Positions 55,115 to 64,000 of a stretch of 64,000 bases of DNA are shown here, in pieces (the stretch's first letter is position 1; each line of letters begins with the position of its first letter). Source of the DNA: Adiantum capillus-veneris (taxonomy: Eukaryota; Streptophyta; Polypodiopsida; Polypodiales; Pteridaceae); the NCBI GenBank assembly GCA_014529385.2, contig CM043944.1:70518895-70582894 (forward strand), written 5' to 3'. The notes beneath the pieces were generated by a model. It made no database searches and was not told where the DNA came from. It saw nothing but the letters and a program-made list of their open reading frames with translations. The position numbers and the translations under genes are program-made.

Positions 55115-55885
55115 ATGGATTCGGATATCAACATGACATTTGATTTTGAGCAAAGTACTCCTGATCCTACCAATGACGGCTCGCGGCCGGATCCTCCCAA
55201 GGAGAGTACCCGCGATGCTATGACAGGAGAAGATACTTATGAATTGCTCGATATTCAAGAACTTCGTGCACTTCAGACACACATGACAGTCATGGATGAA
55301 AATTTTAAGGCTTTAAATGAAAATGTTACTAAACTTTCCACATTAGTCATTCAATTAATGCAGCAGCAGTCTAAGAGTCCTGTTGACACCTACATGCATG
55401 AGCACGTTGGAACACAAGGGCAAGGCCCAATAGATGAAACAATGCATACTCTCACTGCCAAAGAGGTAGATGACTTGTTAAAGAACTTTAAACCACCAGT
55501 TTTCAAGGGTGAAGACCGAGACCGTAATAAGGATACAACAAACATCTTTCTCAGTAAATGGGATGGAATTCACGCCTTACGGCGTACTCCGGATGCAATC
55601 AGAGCTCTGCAAACGAGCTTAACTCTGGAAGGTAAGGCCTACAAATGGTGGATGTCTCTCAAGGAGAAGAACATCATACCACAGAGTTGGGCAGCCTTTG
55701 AAGCAATGTTTAGCAAGGAATTTTTGTCTACAAACGAGGCCGATCGGAATTGGACCGCTTGGGACACATGTTGCATGCGCCAATATCCATCACTCCTTGA
55801 ATATATCTCTCACTATCGGGACGTCATCCTCAAGTTGGAAGGCTTGGATACCTTTCAACAAGTACGAGGTTCATACGAGGTCTAA
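55115..55885 (+). CDS. Gypsy E: Gag N-terminus and capsid
   Basis: The likely start is MDSDINMTFDFEQST at 55115. The capsid part reads FLSKWDGIHALRRTPDAIRA, LEGKAYKWWMSLKEKNIIPQ and WAAFEAMFSKEFLSTNEADR, the Retrotrans_gag pattern. The frame ends at TAA near 55885 after a shift; the text ELKKYVKTQDPKTLEEAIVK continues in another frame. Confidence 0.85.
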   Translation: MDSDINMTFDFEQSTPDPTNDGSRPDPPKESTRDAMTGEDTYELLDIQELRALQTHMTVMDENFKALNENVTKLSTLVIQLMQQQSKSPVDTYMHEHVGTQGQGPIDETMHTLTAKEVDDLLKNFKPPVFKGEDRDRNKDTTNIFLSKWDGIHALRRTPDAIRALQTSLTLEGKAYKWWMSLKEKNIIPQSWAAFEAMFSKEFLSTNEADRNWTAWDTCCMRQYPSLLEYISHYRDVILKLEGLDTFQQVRGSYEV

Positions 55886-55954
55886 CTCCAGAACTTAAGA
55901 AGTATGTCAAGACCCAGGACCCTAAAACACTTGAGGAAGCCATAGTGAAAGCAC

Positions 55955-56626
55955 TTGAGGTCCAGGGGTCCTCTCTCTCCTGAGGATTTTGATAAAGCCA
56001 AGAAAGAGAAGCTATGTTTTCAATGCTTAGGAAGAGGCCATGGAAAAAAGGATTGTCCTAAGGAAAAATCTACTGCTCAGGGGAAGGAGAAAGCAGTGCA
56101 CATGGGTCAACTACTGCCTCTTGAGTCTTTCTCAAAATTCTCCATAGTGGAAGTAACACACACTGAGGTGGTGCATGAATGCTGTCTCACAGCTTCCATG
56201 TGGCAACAAACCTTTGGACCACATGAGTTAGTACGTATGCACAGATATCTGCAAGGGCACAAGTTGCGCATCGTGGTAGATGATGGTGCTACTCACAATT
56301 TCATCAATTATGGATTGGTGAAAAAGCTCAAATTGCCTCAAACTCCGAGTACCCACCGCTACAAGGTAGCAATGATGAATGGACATTATACTGAAATATG
56401 GGATACTCAATGCCGAGTTGTCCCATTGGAAGTACAAGGGTACTCTACTTGTTTGGATTTTCAAGTTATGAACATGGAAAGGGCTGATGTGGTTCTTGGT
56501 AGGGAGTGGTTGCATAGCCTAGGACCATCACTAAAGTGTAGCTATGAGCACAATAGCTTGATGTTTGATTCCCATGGCACACATGTATTGTTGTTAGGAG
56601 AAATGATATCCCTTCATCACCACTGA
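55955..56626 (+). CDS. Gypsy E: zinc knuckle and protease
   Basis: [14 protein letters not shown] is a CCHC knuckle. [20 protein letters not shown] is the protease active-site region with D-D-G instead of D-S/T-G, as in the related deleted element at 45 kb. [13 protein letters not shown] is the C-terminal motif. The frame ends at a TGA just before the RT frame. Confidence 0.85.
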   Translation: MRSRGPLSPEDFDKAKKEKLCFQCLGRGHGKKDCPKEKSTAQGKEKAVHMGQLLPLESFSKFSIVEVTHTEVVHECCLTASMWQQTFGPHELVRMHRYLQGHKLRIVVDDGATHNFINYGLVKKLKLPQTPSTHRYKVAMMNGHYTEIWDTQCRVVPLEVQGYSTCLDFQVMNMERADVVLGREWLHSLGPSLKCSYEHNSLMFDSHGTHVLLLGEMISLHHH

Positions 56627-56643
56627 TTTGTACTGCTAAGCTT

Positions 56644-58273
56644 ATGCAACTCGTTTTTGATAATGAAATAGAACAGGTTTTCTTGTGTTACTCACTGTCT
56701 CATTTTCTTTCTAACATTGAGTCTGTTGAACATTCCTCAACGCCGCATGCTTCTCTCTCCTCTATTCCACCAATTGCTAATTCTACACAAGCAAATGTTG
56801 CCAATCAATTACAAAAATTATTAAAGGAATTTCAAGATGTCTTTCCTAATGATTTTCCATTAGGTTTACCGCCAACACGCTCTGTACAACATGGCATTGA
56901 CGTGACTGCAGGCTGTAAACGTGTTAGTAAACCACCTTACCGTATGAGTTACTCAGAGGCTGCTGAGGTGGAACGTCAGCTTGCTGACTACCTTAGCAGA
57001 GGGTTTATACAACCCAGTTCTTCACCATGGGCTTCGCCTATCCTTTTAGTGAAGAAAAAGGATGGCAGTATGCACATGTGCGTAGACTATCGGGGCTTAA
57101 ATGCGGTTACAGTTAAGAACAAATACCCATTGCCAAGGGTAGATGAGTTATTTGATAAGCTAACTCATGCTCGAATTTTTACAAAAATCAACTTGCAGTC
57201 AGGATATCACCAAGTCCGTATTCGGCTTGCCGATATACCTAAGACTGCATTCCGAACACGGTTTGGACATTACGAGTTTTTTGGTGATGCCCTTTGGGTT
57301 AACCAATGCGCCCGCAACATTCATGGCACTTATAATGGACAGTGTCTTGAAGCCATATTTGGGTAAATTTGTCATTGTGTTCCTCGATGACATTCTGGTT
57401 TATAATTCTTCTGAAGAAGAATACTTACAACATCTCAGGCAGGTGTTTGAGTTGTTACGCACAAACAAGTTATATGCCAAGGAATCTAAATGTGATTTTC
57501 TCAAGGAGAAAATTCATTATTTAGGGCATGTTATTTCAGCTAATGGCCTATACATGGATCAAACCAAAGTGGATACCATTCGGAAATGGCCACCTCCTAA
57601 AAATCTGGAAGAATTACAGATCTTTTTAGGCTTTGCCGGTTTTTACCGAAGGTTCGTTAAAAACTATGCTCACATTGCTGTCCCTATGACAGACCAACTA
57701 AAAGGCAAAGGTAAAGCTTTTCAGTGGGGTTCCGCTCAACAGCACAGTTTTGAAACACTCAAAGACGCATTAGCTACAGCTCCTATACTGGCTATTTTAG
57801 ATCCTTTGAAACCATTCGTTTTGGAAACGGATGCCAGTGATTGTGCTATTGGAGCAATCCTGTTACAAGACGGACAGCCGATTACATTTGAAAGTAAGAA
57901 GCTGGATGCAGCTCAACAGAATTATTCTGCTTACAAACACGAACTCTATGCAATAGTGTCTGCCTTAAAGACATGGCGGCACTATCTGTATGGTGCTCAG
58001 TTCGAGATTGTTTTTGACCATGAGAGCATCAAATGGTTTACACAACAAACAAATTTAAAGGGTCGAAAAGCCAGGCGGGCCGAGATCCTTCAGGAATATG
58101 ACGCCAAATTAAGGTATCGCAAAGGCCGATACAATGTAGTGGAAGACGCTCTTAGTCGAATGCCAGAGATCAATTCTCTCTTGTTCACGGAACTTCGTAG
58201 TGAATTTCTAGATTCTCTCAAAGGCAAATATGAGCATGATGAAACATATTCCAAAGTGTGGAGCCATGTTTAA
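56644..58273 (+). pseudogene. Gypsy E: reverse transcriptase and RNase H
   Basis: Two overlapping frames: 56644-57366 has [20 protein letters not shown] and [21 protein letters not shown] frameshift near 57275 leads to 57167-58273 with [33 protein letters not shown] (FLDD catalytic motif), VLETDASDCAIGAILLQD and VVEDALSRMPEI. The RT and RNase H catalytic residues look intact; only the frame is broken. Confidence 0.9.
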
Positions 58274-59167
58274 AAGAGGGATCCTTCTCACTCCAATGCA
58301 GGTAGTGTACAGTTAACCTCCACACATAGTTCTCCTTTATCAAGTGATGAACTACAGCGATGAAAGCATTTTACCATCGACAATGGGTACCTACTCCACA
58401 AGGGGAGAGTTTGTGTACCGACGGACACAGACATTTGGCGCCAAATTCTTTATGAATGTCATGATAGTTCAAGTGCAGGGCACCCGGGGATAAGAAAAAC
58501 TTATTCTCTCGTACGACGACAGTTTTACTAGCCAGGTCTACATGGTTTTGTTCAAGCTTATGTCTTGCATTGCCAAAAATGTCAAGTGAACAAGGCAGAG
58601 CGCCTGAAAGTAGGAGGACTCTTACATCCTTTGGAAATTCCCAATGGAAAATGGGAAAGTATCTCTATGGCTTTCATTGTAGGTTTACCAACCACTATAC
58701 GAGGTCATGGCTCAGTATGGGTGGTCGTAGACAGGTTGACTAAACTATGTAAGTTTATTCCGACCAAATCAACGGTTAAGACACCGAAACTAGCAAAGTT
58801 ATTTGTGGACAATCTATACAAATTGTATGGGTTGCCAAGTAACATTGTTAGTGACTGTGATCCCAAGTTTAACAGCCACTTTTGGAGAGCTGTATTTAAA
58901 CAATTGGGTACAAAACTCAACCTCAGTACAGCTGATCATCCAGAAACGGATGGTCAAACGGAACTGGTTAACCAAGTGCTAGAGGATATGCTAAGAGCAT
59001 ACGTCAGCAAAAAACAGTCAGACTGGGAAGAATACTTACTTATTCTCGAGTTTGCCTACAACAGTTCTAAGCATGTCACAATAGGTTTTAGTCCTTTCAT
59101 GCTCATGTATGGGTTTCAACCCAGGTCACCAGTTACGGTGGGGTTGGCAACCGAAAAACTCCAATAG
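58274..59167 (+). pseudogene. Gypsy E: integrase zinc module and core
   Basis: Out-of-frame sequence at 58440-58590 gives the zinc module (ECHDSSSAGHPGIRKTYSLV, then LHCQKCQ). The frame 58565-59167 carries SISMAFIVGLP, where the first catalytic Asp is Ala, then IVSDCDPKFNSHFW (second Asp) and HPETDGQTELVNQ (Glu). Loss of one D-D-E residue makes integration by this copy unlikely. Confidence 0.85.
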
Positions 59168-59709
59168 GTTAAGGATTTTTTGCAAGACCACATGGATATG
59201 CTGAAACTTGCTCGTCAGAATGTCCGGAAAGCACAGGATCGGCATAAGAAATACGCTGATGAGAAACATCGGCAAGTTACCTTCGAAGAAGGAGAGGAAG
59301 TATTTTTATTTTGAAAGGCCCACAATATCGGGGTGATAATTTAGGTGTCGGTCCAGTTTTCAGACTTTCTGAATACGAGTCGGTGATCGTGCCTACAAAC
59401 TATTACTACCATCACATTCTCCCATTCATCCGGTGTTTCATGTAATCCATCTATGAAAGCGGTTAGTTACATGGGGACAACAACATCATTGACCAACAGG
59501 TTTTGGTTGATTACATTGAACCTCCTACCTTACCGCATGAACCTGAACGTGTTATGGATTATCATGAGTTGCGTACACGACATCATGTACGACAACAAGC
59601 ATTAATCAAGTGGAAAGACCGACCTGAAGAAGGTTCCACTTGGGAAAACATTAGTGTTCTTAAGAAGAAGTTTCCCACTTTTGTTTTTGAGGACGAAAAC
59701 TCTTCTTAA
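59168..59709 (+). pseudogene. Gypsy E: integrase C-terminus and chromodomain
   Basis: After a TAG at 59165 the text resumes (DFLQDHMDMLKLARQNVRKA). Frame breaks follow near 59315, and then 59503-59709 reads VDYIEPPTLPHEPERVMDYH and RQQALIKWKDRPEEGSTWEN, a chromodomain. The stop precedes the polypurine tract by a few bases. Confidence 0.85.
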
Positions 59710-59720
59710 GGGGGGAGTAA

Positions 59721-59896
59721 TGTCAGGACAAGGGTCCTGTAACCTAAGAACTAGGATGGTCATGGACTACGGCCAAGGGTTGGGCTAGACAATGTGGACT
59801 GGGGATCCGCCCGTCTAGGACAAGGGGTTAGGAGCCCGCCTATATAATGGGAGGTTGGCAGGAGGATCTTCAGTCTAGTTTCCCCTAGTTCTTACA
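59721..59896 (+). repeat. Gypsy E 3' LTR
   Basis: Same ends as the 5' LTR; differs by about ten substitutions and a 4-bp insertion by eye. Confidence 0.93.
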
Positions 59897-59901
59897 CAAA
59901 G

Positions 59902-60216
59902 TGTGAGCTTTGTCCTAAGGTGTGAGTCAAGGAGAAGAGAGTGGATTTATCCCACATACTGTGGAGCAAGGCTGTAGAGCTACTTAAAGCTCATTTCATG
60001 AATGAATAAACAACAACTCCATTTTGCAGTACATGCTTGTCTATGGTGAGCTTGTGCTAAGCTAAGTCAATACTCAAGATTGTGTTTATGAGTCCAAGCT
60101 AATTCTATCTTGGAACCTAATTCACTTGAGTGATAATCTTGCTTACACACACACTCACGCATTGACACTATGTTTCTCTTTCATCCACCATAGCTAGCAC
60201 GATCCAATTCCTAAAA
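59902..60216 (+). repeat. TR-GAG (54-63 kb) 5' LTR, main part
   Basis: Matches 62867-63181 with only a few differences; the first seven bases lie at 54095-54101 beyond Gypsy E. The terminal CA has become AA. Confidence 0.92.
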
Positions 60217-60231
60217 TTTGGTATCAGAGCC
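60217..60231 (+). other. TR-GAG (54-63 kb) primer-binding site
   Basis: TTTGGTATCAGAGCC directly after the 5' LTR; initiator tRNA-Met type. Confidence 0.92.
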
Positions 60232-61684
60232 ATGGTGTGCTAGCTAGGATTGTTGCTATGCGTTTGTGTGTTAGTACAATTAGCATTACTTTATCATCAT
60301 TAGATAAATCCATTTGATTTGCCCTTCTATTGCATACTGCATGCCTGATTAGTGTTCCATTGGCTAGCATGAGCATGTTCTTGAGCTAAAGACTCTTGGG
60401 CCACTACTCACTAGCTAATTGGAAGATTAATTAGCATAGGATTTCATTAATTTAGCCATTAAGAACTTGCATTTTGCATTCAAAATTTGCTCCTCAGTTT
60501 AGCAAAATTGGCATTCACCATTGGTATGTGTACGTAGCCCCATTCAAATGCTTTCTGTCAAGCCCACCCATGCTAAATTTGCATTTGATTTGACCTATTC
60601 TAAAGCTTGATCAATTTTGCTCTCATACACACCCTCAATCTCTGGTTTTTTCTGCAGACTCAAGACCCAAATTGTGTGTGTGTGTGTGTGTGCCTAAAAG
60701 AGCATTCAATGCTCACCACACCCTTGTGGAAAAACAAGCCTAAAAAGGCCTCAATCAATTTTGCACGTGGTGGGAACCTCCTATTTTTAGGAAGATTGAC
60801 CACCTTTTGAAGACGGGCCACACTTGGGGCGCCCACTAGCGGACTTCAACCCCCGACGGTAAGTTGTTTTGCATAAGAATTTCGGGTCCGAACGGACCCC
60901 GGCCGGTCGCACCAAAGCCAAAGAGTTTCCGATCGTCTGCACATGCCCAAGAAACGGCCTAACTGGCCACCCGGCCTGACCCTGCGCCTGCCCACAACGT
61001 CCGGTCGCGGATTCCAACTGAGGCACCAAACTAACTTGAATACCATTTGCGGGTCCGCCCCTCTTGGGTCCCCCTTCCCACGCCTGCTGAGGCCCGCCCT
61101 TGACCAAGCCTTGGAACACAATCCCATTTGCCACATTGCCTACCAAGCAAGCACTCCCACGGCCTCAAGAGCTCCAATCTTCTGGCGGCCAACTCCCTCA
61201 AGGGGACAGTCTCACGAGCTTGCTGTCTCGAACCTCCGAAGACCCCTTTAAGGGCTTGCTCCCACCAAGCTGCAGCAAAGCACCGTGCCAAGCTTCAAGG
61301 GCTTCCCCAAGGCAAATAAACCAAAGCTTTCAAAGCCTCAAAAGGTATCAAAGGACTAGTTCTCCTCAAGCACTAAAGAAGAAAGGTAGAAGACGCTTCT
61401 TCGAGCATACAAAGCTCTTAAAAGGGAGCTCCAAAGGTATTCTAAGCCAACTTCAAAGGCTCATTCCAATCATCAAAGAAGAACTCAAAGGTGTATGTGA
61501 AGGGTGACTTCACCTCGAGTGAAGAGGTACTTCACATTTTACTAAGAAGACATTAAAATTGAAATCTTGCAGCCAAGAACAATAACTTGCAAACAAATAC
61601 CGTCTTTCTTTATTTGTGCACCGTGTAAAGAGGCAGACACTGGCTAGGAGAGTCTCCTAAGCTAAGACCCTTCTATTGGCACAA
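60232..61684 (+). other. TR-GAG leader with GC-rich segment
   Basis: The leader is unusually long for so small an element. Bases 60790-61340 are markedly GC-rich (for example CCCGGCCTGACCCTGCGCCT) compared with the AT-rich flanks. Frames of 60-135 codons exist on both strands there, but none is recognisable. It may be captured DNA. Confidence 0.5.
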
Positions 61685-62558
61685 ATGGGGGACAAGGGAA
61701 TAGAGAAATTCAACGAGGAGGGATTTCACACTTGGAAAACGAAGTTAAGAGGCTACCTTATGAAAAAATGTTTGTGATTTGTCATCAGCACGGCCTTAAA
61801 GCAACAAACCAAACCCGATGGAGTGCACATTAGGGCATCTACACTCATAGCAAGTACACAGAATTTGGCCAAAGACGAACAAGCATTGGGAATCATCATC
61901 ACTTCCTTGCATGACAACTATGTGCATTTCATAGATATTCGAATGTAAGCATGCACATGATGCTTGGCATGTCGTAGAAAGTAATTTTGGAGCTAGGGCC
62001 AAAAGAAGCAAAGTTAGTCTTAAAAGACAACTTTACAAAGTTACTATGATTGAAGGGGAGGACATTGCTAGCCTAGTGAATAGGCTTAAGAGCATTGTCA
62101 TGCAGCTCACTTACATCCAGGTTGAAGCACCAGAAGATGACAAAGTGGCCATACTATTAAGTGCACTTCCACCTTCTTATGACCACTTAGTCACAATTCT
62201 GGAAGAAAAAGAACCATCACCACCATTCCAAGATGTCATCAACTCAGTCCAAGCAGAAGACAGAAAGCAAAGAGGTTTACTCACCTCATCAGGGGGAGTT
62301 TCCATCGCAACATCTTCAAGGGTAAGATATTCACCATCAACATCAACAAACGGAAGAAAGTGTTATGAATGTGGAAGAATGGGACACGTAGTGAAAGACT
62401 GCTACACAACAAACCTTGCAACAAATGTGGTAGGAAGGGACACCCTCCTCCTCGGTGCTACTCAAATGGAGGCAGTAACAGTGGAGAAAGCAGTAGCAGT
62501 AGAAGCAACAGCAGAAGCAATGAAGACAAGAGACCTGACAGAGGATCAACTCACATAG
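61685..62558 (+). pseudogene. TR-GAG (54-63 kb) Gag
   Basis: Starts MGDKGIEKFNEEGFHTWKTK, then after stops and frame changes ALGIIITSLHDNY, GEDIASLVNRLKSIVMQLTY, VAILLSALPPSYDHLVTILE and CYECGRMGHVVKDCY (CCHC knuckle). A second knuckle, CNKCGRKGHPPPRCY, lies in another frame near 62420. UBN2-type Copia Gag, which packages RNA. Not intact. Confidence 0.85.
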
Positions 62559-62639
62559 TAGAAGACAAAAAGGACGAAGACGAGAGCAATGTTGTATTTT
62601 ATGAAGACCCATTTCGAAAATGCAGACTCTCTACTTGTA

Positions 62640-62815
62640 GGGGAGGACTTTTTCCTGTGTGGATCTTATCATCCTGTGTGGACATCACCATCCTTTGTGG
62701 ATTTTTCTTGTGTGGATTTTACCACCCTGTGTGGATATCACCATCCTTTGTGGACTTTATTTTCCTGTGTGGATATCACCATCCTATGTGGATTTTGTTA
62801 GCCTGTGTGGATCAT
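62640..62815 (+). repeat. Minisatellite of about 19-bp units
   Basis: The phrase CCTGTGTGGATATCACCAT and variants (CCTTTGTGGACTTTATTTT) are repeated around nine times, just before the 3' LTR. One frame reads repeated LCG-x-x-HP-type residues, which I do not regard as meaningful. Confidence 0.8.
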
Positions 62816-62859
62816 GCATCTTCAGTATCTTGTCATAGTCCAAACCTCAAGGGGATGAT

Positions 62860-63181
62860 TGTAAAGTGTGAGCTTTGTCCCAAGGTGTGAGTCAAGGATA
62901 AGAGAGTGGATTTATCCCACATACTGTGGAGCAAGGCTGTAGAGATACTTAAAGCTCATTTCATGAATGAATAAACAACAACTCCATTTTGCAGTACATG
63001 CTTGTCTATGGTGAGCTTGTGCTAAGCTAAGTCAATACTCAAGATTGTGTTTATGAGTCCAAGCTAATTCTATCTTGGAACCTAATTCACTTGAGTGATA
63101 ATCTTGCTTACACACACACTCACGCATTGACACTATGTTTCTCTTTCATCCACCATAGCTAGCACGATCCAATTCCTAACA
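62860..63181 (+). repeat. TR-GAG (54-63 kb) 3' LTR
   Basis: 322 bp from TGTAAAGTGTGAGC to CCTAACA, followed by the TSD copy GCTCA. Confidence 0.93.
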
Positions 63182-63912
63182 GCTCAACCCTCATTGGTCC
63201 CCCTGGTAGGCAACCCAATAGGATCAAAGCTTGCTCATGGGGAACTCTATTCTTGTTGGTTCTATTTGTGGGCTATCCAATGAGATTTAAGTTTTTTCCA
63301 GGAATGCTAAATTCTCATTGGTTCTTCAACATGGCTATCCAATAGGAATCAAGATTGCTTGCGCAAAACATAGCTAGGTGTTGGACATGTGTCCTTTATC
63401 CGTTAAGTGAAAGGGGTGGTGTGAGTGTCCTCTCATCCCCCCACAAGAGGGGCTCGCCCCATGCAAGTGGGCATGTGTCCTTTATATCCGTTAAGTGAAA
63501 GGGGTGAGTTATAATGTGTGTGAGTGTCCTCTCATCCCCCTACAAGAGGGGCTCGCCCCATGCAAGTGGGGGGTGCAATATGGCCAGTTGGGGGTCCAAA
63601 GAAACCTTAGAGATCATATTGAATGGTCTAAAATACCTAAAGTTGTCAATAGACTTTCCCATTAATCCTAGGCCCAATGGACTCTAGCACTACACTTTGG
63701 AGGCTTAATGAAGCTTACCCTTAGGCCATTTAAAGCTTCATTCAGTTCACATTGCTCTTTGATAGACTATCTCTCCTCTTGGTCCCCTATTAAGAGAAGT
63801 CTAGTAGCACATATGAAAATTTCAACTCTTGCTCCCTTTATCTTCCCATTTTAAATGGCAAGCTTAATATGAGAAAATCATTTGGAAAAGGTAGATATTA
63901 GATTTTATGACA

Positions 63913-64000
63913 TTACCTTGTCCTTGAAATCATAGTCGTCCTCGACTATGAGGTAGGAAAGATAAAGCATAGTCATTAGTCCATTGTTTCCTAATGGGTA
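63913..64000 (-). other. 3' untranslated end of the D-like element
   Basis: On the minus strand the hairpin CATAGTCGAGGACGACTATG (63931-63950) and the purine-rich AAGGACAAGGTAA precede the LTR, exactly as in element D. The body of the element is outside the window. Confidence 0.8.

Larger units (their letters stand above)
54102..59896 (+). mobile_element. Ty3/Gypsy chromovirus E, complete but inactive
   Basis: LTRs at 54102-54273 and 59721-59896 (about 172 bp each, several substitutions and a 4-bp indel between them), primer-binding site 54274-54286, polypurine tract 59708-59720 (AAGGGGGGAGTAA). Flanking 5-mers TAAAG and CAAAG form a TSD with one mismatch. It inserted seven bases into the 5' LTR of the gag-only element. 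Gag, protease, RT, RNase H, integrase and chromodomain are present but split by frameshifts and stops. Confidence 0.93.
54095..63181 (+). mobile_element. Gag-only Copia-like LTR element (TR-GAG), split by Gypsy E
   Basis: 5' LTR: 54095-54101 plus 59902-60216. 3' LTR: 62860-63181 (TGTAAAGTGTGAGC...CCTAACA). TSD GCTCA at 54090-54094 and 63182-63186 is perfect. Primer-binding site 60217-60231 (TTTGGTATCAGAGCC). The internal 2.6 kb codes only for Gag with two zinc knuckles. A purine-rich stretch, AAGGGGATGAT, precedes the 3' LTR. It is non-autonomous and has stops in gag. Confidence 0.92.
53163..63912 (-). mobile_element. 3' LTR of a D-like Gypsy element, split by nested insertions
   Basis: Pieces 53163-54094 and 63182-63912 join, after removing the nested element and one GCTCA, into an LTR of about 1.66 kb on the minus strand. 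It matches element D's LTR at both ends and in the middle: TGTCATAA start; GAAGGTGT-TGAGGTCTTGGG; GGAGGGGGGA-CGGCTCCA; AATCCGGTCCTCAA. Bases 63913-64000 are the element's 3' untranslated region with the same hairpin and a polypurine tract. The body lies to the right of the window. A (GA)n tract at 53816-53863 lies inside. Confidence 0.85.

Noticed and set aside
54348-55136. Frames in the Gypsy E leader, including one of 182 residues
   Set aside because: They lie between the primer-binding site and gag, have no recognisable domain, and overlap frames on the other strand.
60787-61291. Overlapping minus-strand frames in the GC-rich island
   Set aside because: GC-rich DNA has few stops. The frames share no motif with known proteins and contradict each other.

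Overview
The window looks like repeat-rich nuclear DNA of a land plant. One convincing host gene is present: a two-exon gene on the minus strand (49598-51228) for a plastid-targeted Psb28-type photosystem II assembly protein. Relics of PLS-type pentatricopeptide repeat (PPR) genes lie at 28.1, 43.9 and 45.5-46.2 kb. Their wording (for example 'SWNALIAGY' followed by 'F..MQ') resembles what I remember of the very large PPR families of homosporous ferns and lycophytes. A fern is therefore my best guess, by inference only. Nothing looks bacterial or organellar: no operons, tRNA, rRNA or CRISPR arrays were seen.

Layout. (1) 1-11.8 kb: a large degenerate Ty3/Gypsy element on the minus strand, read from its 5' LTR at right to beyond the left edge, with unusual features: palindrome-bearing tandem repeats in the leader, a duplicated integrase zinc-binding module and a second retropepsin-like domain after integrase. 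(2) 11.8-14.5 kb: a decayed Ty1/Copia relic and a solo LTR. (3) 16.8-22.2 kb: a Copia element with intact target-site duplication (TGCAC), carrying a fold-back insertion; it appears to have landed in a coding exon of an unidentified plus-strand gene. (4) 22.3-25.6 kb: a broken multi-exon gene of unknown family on the minus strand. (5) 25.8-30.5 kb: microsatellite-rich DNA with PPR and AAA+ ATPase relics. (6) 30.5-39.4 kb: a young Gypsy chromovirus (element D) with an intact 889-codon pol reading frame and 1.6-kb LTRs about 98 percent identical by eye. (7) 41.4-43.6 kb: a gag-only LTR element (TR-GAG type). (8) 43.8-46.2 kb: PPR relics around an internally deleted chromovirus. (9) 49.6-51.2 kb: psb28. 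(10) 52.6-53.2 kb: a LINE reverse transcriptase relic. (11) 53.2-64.0 kb: a three-level nest. A D-like LTR (minus) is split by a gag-only Copia element (TSD GCTCA), whose 5' LTR is in turn split after seven bases by a Gypsy chromovirus (TSD TAAAG/CAAAG).

Most elements have stops or frameshifts and are probably dead. Element D is the only one with a continuous pol. The genes do not form a pathway: the window records repeated retrotransposon invasion around one small photosynthesis gene. All calls come from reading translated motifs, LTR pairs, primer-binding sites, polypurine tracts, target-site duplications and splice sites by eye. No database search was run.
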